Assembly (NCBI GenBank): GCA_009767595.1
Contig: VSDK01017349.1
Span: 131,276-195,275, forward strand
Reading direction: 5' to 3'
Source of the DNA: Symbiodinium kawagutii
Taxonomy: Eukaryota > Sar > Dinophyceae > Suessiales > Symbiodiniaceae
Length of the DNA: 64,000 bases
This document shows positions 50,901 to 62,900 of this stretch, piece by piece; within the stretch, counting starts at the first letter, position 1; every line of letters begins with the position of its first letter. Below the pieces are notes generated by a model. It was not told the origin of the DNA. It did no database searches and was given only the letters and a program-made list of their open reading frames with translations. Made by a program: the position numbers and the translations under genes.

Positions 50901-53900
50901 TCCCAAGCATTGCTGCGCCGCTGCATCCGCAGCTGAGTTCCCAACAGCTCGGTCACGAGTCCCGGCATTTTGCCAATGTGCACATATGGCGAGTTGGGTC
51001 AATATTAACCAACCAACTAATGGGAGATTTCCACCAACAAGTTCATAGGGAAAACAATGGTTAATGACAGGGGAACCAAGGGTACAGGGTTTTGACCCAC
51101 AGCCATATGTTCACCAGGCTACTACTGTGGGTCGAAGTTTGACGAAAGACAAAAAACGTGTACAGTTCATTCACATGTGACCCCCCTGTCCTCTGAAGAG
51201 GGTGAAATCTATATATAAGTTTCCCCACCGTGGTACCCCAAGTTGCTGCTATCCTCGCGGTGGGCGACTGTACCACGACAGGCTTCAGCAGTCATGGCCA
51301 CAGCCCAAGGCGGGAGAAAGTGTGAAGTACTTGTGGTGCATGTCCTCCGAATTTCAAGGGATTGATCTTCAACAAATGGTCGACTCAGAATCAACGGATT
51401 GATGGAAGAGGATACATCAGGATGAAACATCTGATAGATTCTCAAAGATTCTAGTAATTGATACATCTGTATAATAGATTCTAATAGATTCTAATAGTAG
51501 GGTTGGGGATCAGTCTCAATCATTGACCAGCCATGAGATCGAAGCCACGCCGAACAGTATGGTCGTATGCAAGGACAAAACTGGCAAGTCCCCTGGTGGC
51601 TTCTCACCCCATGAGGGCTTCTTGACAATACTTCATCGATATCGTCTTGTAAACTAAGTTGGCAATGCAAGATCCGCCATTGGACAAAGCAGCTGAGATG
51701 AAGACACACCCCTGGTGTTGACGCAGCTGGCGCAGCTAAAAGCATAACTTTGGGTAGTCTCGTTGGATTGAAGAAATCATTTTCTTATGAAACAACATGT
51801 TAGGGTTAGTGCCAACCTGGGTTAGTACTTGCCAGTGTTCCAGGTTCATGCACCTGGTCAAATGACGCTTAATCTCTCAAAAATGGCCAATGCTGCATTG
51901 AATGCTAGAACACCCATATGAACCAGCAACCCTATGAATTCACATTACGCTTCTGAACCAGACTGACCATGAAGTTAAACATTAAAGATGCTCAACGGCG
52001 AACCACCAAGAAATCCACCATACCCAACCATATACTCACCATACATTGACCATATACTGACCATATCTCCCCGCATCTTTCGACGCTGGAAGCAGCGTGC
52101 GCAGCAGCGGCCCCCCGCGCTGCCACGCTGTGCCCCTGGAAAAACAGGCGTTGCGCCGCAGGAGGAAGGTGGCTGTTGGGCTGTTGGTGGTAGCAGTGGA
52201 TGGGCGGATTTTCGGCCACGTTTCGTTGGAAGATGTTATCGTGGCAGTTGGTTCCAGTTGGTCTGTTCCAGTTGGTCTATTGGTTCCGGTCTGTTCCAGT
52301 TGGTTATGTTGGTGATTCAAAGAAGAAAGTGCTGGTCTGTTCCAGCTGGTTCATGATTTAAAGAAAGTGCTTCTAATTTTCTGCCTGATATGTTTCAGTC
52401 GATGCTTAGATCATGCCACTTTTCATCATTTGTGGGTACTTAGAAGCATGCCAATCGGAATGATGGCTTCTAATTGACCAGCAGACTGTTTGGGCAACTG
52501 ACCCTATCGCAGAGGGTGCCCCTGTGGCTGCAAAAGTCGTTTTTCGTCGTAAATCCTGGTTGGTTGATCTATCAGCAGCTGCCAGGCTAGATAAATGATA
52601 GTAAGAAACCACAAAGTATATTTATATAGTAGTAATCAACATCATCAACCAAACACAGAATGTCCGATTCACCACAGTTGATTAGATTTCCATGGACATA
52701 GCATTCAAAAGTCACTACTATATCATACTATCTTGCTGCAATTTGCGCAATGAATCATAATGTTCAAATCATTACTGATTTTGATTAATTCAAATCATTA
52801 CGCTTATATAGTCAAGTGATTAAAAAAAACATAATTTGTATAGTATAAATCAGTCATAAAACTGAGTTGCTTAGTAACAATTCAGTATTATAATCGACAA
52901 ACTTAAATTAATTATAAAACTGAGTTACTCAGTAATAAGTCAGTAAAAAAATCGGAATTTTACTTACTTAAACTTGGTTCATGTTGATCTGGTCGGAGGC
53001 CGTCGCATTGTGGAGTTGCTCTTGCGCTTTGACCCCATTCGGCTCCGCAGCGAGTGCGGGGCCGCAGAGCCGTGGGACGTAGATGTGACGATGCCCCTGT
53101 CGTTGCATGGAACGTCGCGTTCAAAAGGGGGGGTGGTCCTGGCATGTCCTGGCTATACCATGTTTTTTATCCGCTATTCATCAATTTGAATCATTTTTCT
53201 CAATGAAAACCATGAACCAGAAGATTGCAATGCAATGTTCGTCAATGGCTATGGGCAGTGCTGGAGAAACCGAACTGGGAGCACAAAAAGTTAGCATTTT
53301 TGCATGAATCGCACTTGAAACTGTTCCATACCCCATTTGCCCCAAGCGACGCAAGACACTACAAGTGTCCTTTTTTTGGATTAATGTTGGTTTCTGATTA
53401 GTATCTACCTGTTGGTTTCATCTATTTTCATTACTTTAGGGGGGGTTACACTAATCAGAAACCAACATTACTTGCTGAACTTGCAGTACTACACTTAAAC
53501 AGATCCAGCTTTGGGCCATGGTGAAAAACTCTTGAGATTGTGTGATTTTGTGTGAGGAATCCAAGGCATGCCACGGTATACTTGTGGCATACAATCAGGC
53601 CACTGATGAGGGGCTTCTGAATGGCTTCTATTCTCATAGGCTGATTCGCGTGGTACGAGATTCCCTTGGAGTAGTGTGGCCCAAGTCTTGCGGATCAGTT
53701 CATCTTTGCCAATCTTGCCACAGCCTCAAACATGAAAACTCGCTTTTTTGAACAGGAAACTTGCTCGAACAAGATTGCTCAACCCCATTTCCATGTAACA
53801 GTTGGGCTTGCGTGGGCAAGCCCACGCAAGGTGAGGGTCCAATCAGACTTGCAGACTGTGTAAATGTACATAGATTTGGAACAAAAGTGATGTCACACAT

Positions 53901-56900
53901 ATGTATACGACTATTGTAAATCTATGTACATATATATATATATACATATGTGTGTGTGATCAGTGATCATATTACATATATTTGTCCATGTAAACACCTA
54001 GAATTTGATTTTGGAAGATCGTTTTTCAGTTGCAGCTGATATTTGGAAAAAAAACTGTGCCTTCCAATCACCCGCTGATCTTTACGGTACCGAGTCCGTC
54101 CCGCGCGCTGGCCCTGATGGTGTCCACATCATGGCCCGTGCCCAGCAGAGTGGCCCAGGTTTCAGCCTTTGTACACACATCGAATGCATTACCAGGCTCA
54201 ACAGGCGCCGCTGTCAGCTGCTGACGTGTGGCGATTCTGAGGGATGGGACGTGTTGAGAATGGGGCTCTGATGCGCCTAGTGATGGTAGATGATGAAATA
54301 ATGATTAATCAATGGTTGAGAATGGTAATGATGTTCGAATACAATGGTTAAGAATGGTTGGCCTGCCGGTAAATCATTGTATTTGTTTTGATCAGGAAAT
54401 ACCAAAGGAAATGTGGAGTGTAATGAAACGGTAACCAACCCTTTAGAACCATGGCGCTGTGGCAACTGGAAACTACATCCACTCTGGTCCACGGCTGGAT
54501 GGCATTTTGCAACACCTGCGCTGATGTTGCGGCCTGGAGCAAGCTTGAAGGTCAGTGCTGCAACCGCGTGCTTCGCCCTGACGAGAATGAACATGTAAGA
54601 ACAAGAATGGGTACCGTTTGCCAACAATGCAGGCTAGGGACACTTTCACTTTCCCTCAGCTTGTGAGCCACCTTAGCATTTCGCGCTTTCGACCAGCTCC
54701 GAACTTGTTTGCGAACAGCAGAGAAGACTGGTTCTTGATGTTTCAAAAACATCAGTGAAGACTAGTGCTTCATCATGGTGGATGGATGGTCAATTGCATG
54801 TCCATCAACACAGTTGTGAATGCGAAACCCATGGTGTCCCAAATCAAATCTCTGATTTATCTCCATTTTTTTCCGAGGCTAGGCTTGCCAATGGATTGAA
54901 TTTGACATGCTTGATCCGGGAAGATGTGCATGATCAAAACATGTCCAGTTCCTTTTTGCACCTGTTGCATCAGGAGAAGTCACCAGACAAGAAGGATGAT
55001 CCAATGGCGAGGGGCCCTGGGTTTGTCTCACCGTGTGAGCCTGTGACAAATCCAGCCCCAAAAGTGGAACAGCTTTTAATCTGAATCCACCAGTTTGACA
55101 AATCCACCAGTTTGACAAATCCACCAGTTTGAACGACCAAGTTAGTCATACCAGTTAATACCAGTTAATACCAGTTAATACCAGTTAATACCAGTTAATC
55201 ATACCTAACTTATACCCAGTTTGAAAGATACCAAGGGACTTGGGAATCTTGGGGACTTTTCGGCATATCTCTGCCTTGGCCCTCGGAAGTCACTATAGAG
55301 AGCTTGTTGCTCACCTGGCTGGGAGAGCCACCCTTTCCCTCTCCGGTTCGTGTGACCATGTTGGTGGTTTCTCAAAATAGGGGACCCCCAATCATCCAAT
55401 GTGAATCATTTATAGTAGTAAACCAACCATCTTGGGGGGGTCCCCTATTTTGAGAAACCACCATATATAGCGTCTTAAGATGGGGGACCCCCAAAAATGG
55501 CTCGTTTATTGCTATACATGATCAATGGTGGATGATTTGGGGGTACCCCCATTTTGAGAAGCCACCATTTGTATATACATATTCCTGAGTGACACGTCCA
55601 TGAAGAAAGATGTACATGTATACATACACATTCATAGGTCATAGATTTGCAACCGACCAATACATGCTGTGTGATCATTTGTATGTGCGAGCCAGAAGTT
55701 CTCGACGGGAGCACCAGCTGTCTGTGTTGTATTTGTGTTCGGATCATGTTTTTCATGATGCATGGCTATCTCCCTACGAATATTGGTGTCAACTACCCCA
55801 ATCAAGATGAGGACCATTGTATATTGCTAATACTAGCAGTGATCAAGTCCATTATATAAAAAATGACCCTAAAATTAACACTCGGAGATCCCTATTAGTA
55901 TATCGATATTCTCAGCGCATCATGTTGATTATTAGCGCTTTCAAACCAACCAGAATCATTATATATTTGCTTATTCATCATTCTTAGTCTTATTAATAGT
56001 CTCTATTCCTTATCAACAATTCATGATCACCATGAACAATCCTGTTGGTAGCCGTTGTGGAGATTCGTGGCTTTCTCATTAGTAACTTCCATTCAATGTT
56101 CCATTAATTCATTTTCATTCTGGACCATTATCAACCTTTACTACCTGTTCATTCACTTTTGCCGCTGATCGTTCTGAACCAATATGAAACACTTATTTAC
56201 CACTGTTTGCCACGTACAGACCAAACACGAACCATTACTAACCCTGACTTAGACACTTTGAACCGCGACGAAACCTCAATTAGCCATTCTGAACCATGAA
56301 GAACCTTCAATTAGCCAGAACATCATCAACTACTATTCATTCACCACTACATGATCATCATCAACCATCTCTCTGCATAGCCATCGTTAAAGAAGCATTT
56401 TACCATCACAAAGTACGTTCACTGAAGCATCATTGAACCATGACCATCCATGACCTAGCAATCCTTCAGCAAGGCACCACCCATTTCTGGTACCGCAACG
56501 TGGCGGCCACCGGGCCACCGTTGCCACGGGGCCCCACGCCTTCGGTTTGAGGTGGTGAATCCGGCCATCGACTCCAAGAGCCGCCAGTTGGCCGACGAGC
56601 TCCTGAAGAAGCAGAAAGGCGCAGCGGCGCTACGCGGATCTGTGGGGCGTCCACCGTGGACCCCTGGGGCGGCTCATCCGTGGCTTCTGTGGATCCATGG
56701 CTTCGCTTCATCCCTGGGTGAATCCAGAGGTATCCAAGCGCCGCGGTGTGGGCTTCATCCATAGGTTTTGGTTGTGACACGAATGATGGATTCATCCATG
56801 GCGCTGGTGAAATGATGACGACTGATGAGTAGTTAGTGAGTGGGTCAGTCAATATGTTGATGAATCGGTGAATGATGGGTTAGTTCTTGATTCATGATGC

Positions 56901-59900
56901 TTAGTTACGGGTGATTGATGGGCTACTTGTTGGTTCATCAAGGAGAATCACTGGTTCATGATGATAAGTGGCAATACTAAAAGGTCCACTCCAAAGGTTG
57001 ATACTGGAAAACATGCTCTTCGCCAATAAACTAATGTATAAACATCAGTGATTGCCAGCTAGGTCATTGCCTCAATCAGCTGTTATTGACGGGTCATAGC
57101 CATTATTCACGAGCTAATGAATGGTTAGTCAATGGTGAATAGCTGCCTATGCCACATTTTTCATGTCTAAATACATGACCGTAATAAACGGTGATTAGTA
57201 GCTGGTTGATAATGCAGAAGGTTTGCGAAACACCTTAGATTTTACATCAACCACTCGTGGAGGTAGCTGGTGATCTGGCTGAGGATGGCATCCAAGGATA
57301 TCTCAGCAGATGCAGTCTTGCTTGGATCAATGCTGCGAAAGGTTTTTGCAATGCTTGTTTCATCCTGATGCGTTTACTTAGTCGGGGCACGAGATTTCAT
57401 CACTGACGAAGTAAGTATCATTGACGCGTACAGAAGTGTGTGCAAAGATTCAAAGGCATATGCACAAACCTGAGCTGGTTGTCATTCACCACCGACCATC
57501 ATTGCTGCTTGTTGTTGATTCTTGCTGGTGATTGCTGGTGGGGAAGGCAATGAGGCACTCAGCCAGTTTCGGTGCCCAGGTGAATCGGGCAGTTGCACTC
57601 ACGCAGAGCTGCTCTTGTGGCGTCACAGAAAAACCCAGGAGCCGAGAAGTGCTGCCATGATGCCAGGTATAGCTATCCAGTCTGAATCAATGAATATATA
57701 CATATATATATATTACAAATAAATGAATATAGATAATATGTATACATAATTATATATACATATACATATTTATGAATATATATGTGTATATATAAATATA
57801 TGTATATAGGTACATTTATGTATATATACATATATTGGTATATATATATATATGTATAAGTATGGAGGGGCAGTAATACATATGTAACTATAAATACGTA
57901 TATATATATATATACATATTACATGTAATTGTTTATATCTAAGCACATGGGTGTGGCTATGCTGGGTAACCAAATTTGACCCGTTCACACCCTGGTTTTA
58001 GAGGGCTTTAATGTGGCAGTGGGTCAAAACCCTGTACCCCTGGTTCCCCATCATTAACCATTGGTTTCCCTTATTATTGTTGGTTATCATCCATTATTAT
58101 TATCAACCATTAACCAGCTAGTATTAACCATTGTTGGTTGGTTACCTGCTTGACCCATAGCCATATATAGCTGATATATGCCCTACTATTGTTGGTGAAT
58201 TTCCCCTATCGTTAACCATTAACCAGCTTTTGCTGGTTATTGTTACACCTATTTGCTGGTATTATACCCTATTATTAACCATTATATAACCATTGGTTTG
58301 TTGGTCAAACACCCATGGGTTGCTACCCTATCATTAACCATTAACCATTGCCATGTAGCCAGTTCCCATTTCCTGCACCCGCCAAGCTCAGGAGAAGAAA
58401 GAGGAACTCCGCAGCAAGATCCGCACTGAAGAGGTCACGTCGTCGCGGTGGCGACCCCCCGGCGTAGTGGTGGTGAAGATGGCGGTTCGTTGGGGGCTGC
58501 AACAAGGCTATGGGGTCAAAAATGGTTGGTCAAAAAATTGGGGCCCCCAAAGTGGCTGGTTTATTACTATAAATGGTTAATAAGGATGATTTGGGGGGTC
58601 CCCTATTTTGAGAAACACCCATAAGTATCGTAATGACGGTAACAGTGATGGTAGTGGTGATGTATTGTTCGTAGCCGTCAGTCCTTGTAGCCGTCTTTTT
58701 CAACAGTCTCCCCATCCATATTCAGCAGCTTGTGCATGTCTAAAAACAACTTAGCCCCGCCAGTGCCGAATAGTCATCGGAAGTGTCATTCTTTTACTTG
58801 TTTACCGCTACCAGTTTCTGCCTATCTGTATCCGCATTGTATGCCATTCTTATGATTTGGGATTCCCGGGCACCCTCTCCACATACTTACAGAAACTGTG
58901 CTTTACATGTGTTATCTATGGTGGCTAGCGATATCGTACCTTTGCCTCCCTATATTTTAGATTCTATCTATCTATCCATCTATCTATCCATCTATCTATC
59001 TATCCATCCATCCATCCAACCTATCCTGGTCCAACAAAATCAAGTATAGGTACACCTTCTGGTAGACCCGGAAGCAAACCATCCACCGTGTGGCCACAGG
59101 TGAGTGGATGCACCTTCAAGCCCAAGTGTAACCCTCCCAAGCTGCTGGGCGACTCAGAGTGTTGAATCAATAGTTGTATGGGGGGTAGATGAGCAGTGAT
59201 ATATTATACAATTAATATCTTGAAATATAAGATATACACATAGATTCATGTTTGTATATGTATAGAATATATAGGGTATATATAATTATATACATATATA
59301 TATATATATGTCCACAAGCATGCACATAGTGACGTTCTATTGGCATTGTCTGCGTGCACTCGCGGATTCATGTCGTCCCTCAGCACACCAGTGTTTGTGG
59401 ATAGCAAATGTGTGAACAGTAAAGAATAGGACATGCAAGATACAAATATGGCTACAGGTCAAAACCCTGGTACGCAAGTGAAAAAATGACGTTAAACAGG
59501 TCTTCGTTGGGATGTGAACTGCTGCCGTCCCCTCCTGGGATGGTACCCGCACAGTACTTGCCACGAATTTTCTGGGGAACTCACCCGGAGATTAAAAATC
59601 AGAATTTTCCATGGGCAAACACCAAGCAACACCAAACTGGCAGTTAGACATGGGCCGTTTTTCATGGGCAACTAAACTTCGGCCATTTCTCATGGGCAAC
59701 TATAAACAGTGATGAGATGTGGCAACCCTGGTGACTCAACGATTGGACCGGAAACCGAGGCCCAAAGAGGGCGGACATGTGGAGATCCTGACACCAGCAG
59801 GAAGCACACGCGCAGAGGTGGGGGCTGCTCTGTTGCGCTGGGTTTGTTCAAAATCAGTTGATGCACACGTGCCATCATTGATATCAACTGCTGGTTTTGT

Positions 59901-62900
59901 ACATTATAGCCGTTATATTGTTGTCATCATTGATATATATATATATATATACTGCTGGTGATTAATATCACAGAACAATAGCAGTTGGGTGAACAATCAC
60001 CAGCAATGAATATGAGCTCCGTGGGTGTGGGTGTGGCCCCGCGGGCATAGGGTGCCCTATGAAACAAATACTGTCGGCACTATAGTCATGACTCTGCGTG
60101 TGGCTCTGCATACACGGGCATATCAATTTTTCCGGTTGGCGGTTTCAGACATGTTTTTTTCCCCCACTATAACCACCAACCACTCTTGGGGGGAGGATCC
60201 TGAAAGGCTGCAATTTGTTCTTACTTCTAGACCTCAGTGTCACCTTTAGGGAGGCGGAGTCGGTCATGCAACATGACACCCACATGACGTCTCTGACATT
60301 ACCGAAGACACTTTACAAAGGTGTGGGGTCCCTAAAGCCCAAAAAATATGAGCATCGGATTGGCGTTGGAACATCCATTTGAACCGGCGAACCATTCCCA
60401 GACAGAGGCTGTCCCCCCTCAGGTTCTCTATGAGCGGGGCCTGGCAGATAAGAAGCAGCGCGAGCAGAAGGTGCTGCTGGCCAGACATCGGTGAGTTGGC
60501 GCAGGGGGCAAAATGCCGCCGGGGTAAAGGGAATGTATTGCTGGTAATGTTGGTTTCTGATTAGTATCTACCTGTTAGTTTCATCTATTTTCATTACTTT
60601 AGGGGGGTTACACTAATCAGAAACCAACATTATTCAATTCCATTTCTAAATCTACTGCTGGAGGGTAGATGATTCAGTTCCATCTAATGTACTGGTTTCA
60701 TTTCAAGTGCGCTTAATTAGGGGGGAGCAATGAAAAGACATTGTCCACAATCACAAGGGCGCGGCAGAATAAGGGCATGACATCATGGTATTGCTACTTC
60801 CAAGTCACATTTGTGCACCCACTTGGGACTATCAAAATGGCAAGATGATGAGTGGGAATCATTCCATTTGGCCAATCGCTTTGAAGCACAGATTGTCAAA
60901 ATCATGGGTTGACATGACGTGATACGCTTCGCATACATCACTCAATGGGTCCGTAAGGTTCCCAAACATCCCAGTAGTCCACACATGTCACTGAGCAAAT
61001 ATCCACCTAGCACTCGTAGTAACATGCAGTAACCAGATTATGACATCTCTCCAACTTGCATTGACCAAAAACTGATAACAATTCATTACAGTGCAATACA
61101 TACTGTAATGGTTGAAGGATGTTTTGTACAGGCTTAACTTGAGCAACACTTGCTTAATGATGCTTTCTGAAGGTTAATCACTCGATTTACTGTACGCCTT
61201 TACAAATTATTTACTACTCAAGTGAAGCCTTTATAAATGATTTACTACTCATGTTAAGCCTTTATTGACATCACTTCTGAAGGCTTCCGAATCATTTATT
61301 CCACTGAGTTCTGCCGAATGATGCGCCCTGCGGGGTCCTCCCATGGCGAGGTTCGAGAAAGCGAAAAGGCCAAGACCACGGAGGAGGTTCAGGGCTCAAC
61401 TGGGCTCAACCTACGCAGATCTACGCAGTGAGTTGTCACCCGTGGTCAACGCTAGCCTCTCGGCCCAGGTTCGAGGCTGCACCTTCCAACCGAACCTGTC
61501 CAAGAGTGTCAAAAGGCCTCGGATCGCGGGTGCCGGTGACCCCTCCGGTGACCCCTACTGCACCTGGCCTGGACCCATGGTGAAGGATGGTCCATGATAA
61601 TGGTGTCCATTGGTTGGTGGTTGATGGTGGAAGATGAGTATTAATAGTCCATATTTCATTCTGTGTAAGATTGTAAGATGTGCATTTTCGCCATGGTGTT
61701 GTTCGGTCTCAACCGTTTTAATTGATTGCATAGGCAGGATGATCGCACGCACCGGTCGAATCAGTGAGTTTCAGCTGCGAAATTCACAATCCGGATAAGT
61801 TGAGCAGCGGTAGTCCTGGCATAGCTTAGCCTTTGGCAATCCTGGAAGCCAGACAACAACAACTGTTTGAATAGGTAAACCATGATAAACCAGCTATAAC
61901 TGGTCGGTTTTCCACGCAAGCAGGTTACAGTAATTTGCCAGAGTGTATCGGTTTAACCTCCTGGCGAGACATCTTTCAGTGCTAGGTGAAACAGAGATGA
62001 TAGGGACCGGGACCGGGTGAGATCCTGGGAAACATTCGGGCGCAAGCAGCATATGGACCTCCCCTTCAATGATTGGTAGTTTGTTATCGTCACGTTTGCA
62101 AGCAGTAAGCAGGTTTCTTGTGGATTTCCAATTCTTGAGGTTTCTGAATGGTTTTTTCACCTATCCAAATACTGACTGCTATAAAACTGTACTCATACCA
62201 CTGCCAACCAAAGAAATACCAAAAATCATCCTTCATAGTTATACCCAACCATAGTAGACCATCCGTACCGTTATAGCCTACCTATACCCAGGGGTGCCAC
62301 CTAGGGGTCCCACTCGGCACATTCCTCGCAGTTACACCAAAGTGCATGAAGCACCCACCAAGGCGCAACGCTGCTGCTGATGGATTTCGCATGTTTTCGC
62401 ATGCGCAAAATGTTGGTGAAAGGTGATGACAAGTTGCGGATTTCCAAAGGCCGTGATGGTCCATCAACTCCTTTGTGGTGCTTTTGAATTGACGAGTGTT
62501 TCCAAAGTCTTGGGGGTACCCAGTGGGTTTTCAGCAGCTCAGCCGCTATCATGCTTGCTCTGTATGGCGTATGACATCTCTCATTTCCGTGACCAGAGTA
62601 TGACAGAAAACAGCAAATAGCGCTGTGGTCATACATGCTTGTATGGATTGTTCACCAATATATATGTTACATATTGTTACATATAAAATACATATCATAC
62701 CTGTCACTCATATATTGTTCAGAGTGTTCAGGAAACCTTAGGCCTTCGCAAAAGCACAGACGCATAACTCTTCATTTCCACCTGCGCCGTTCCTTTCAGG
62801 CGATTTTAGACTCTGAAACTCCCGGGGCAGTTGGATGACAACGATCATAGGAATGGGGCTCCCATGAGGATGATTGAATTTGATATCAAATCATTCTGCC

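Noticed and set aside
50603..50983. 126-codon minus-strand open frame
   Set aside because: No family likeness, no splice signals, and all supported genes lie on the other strand.
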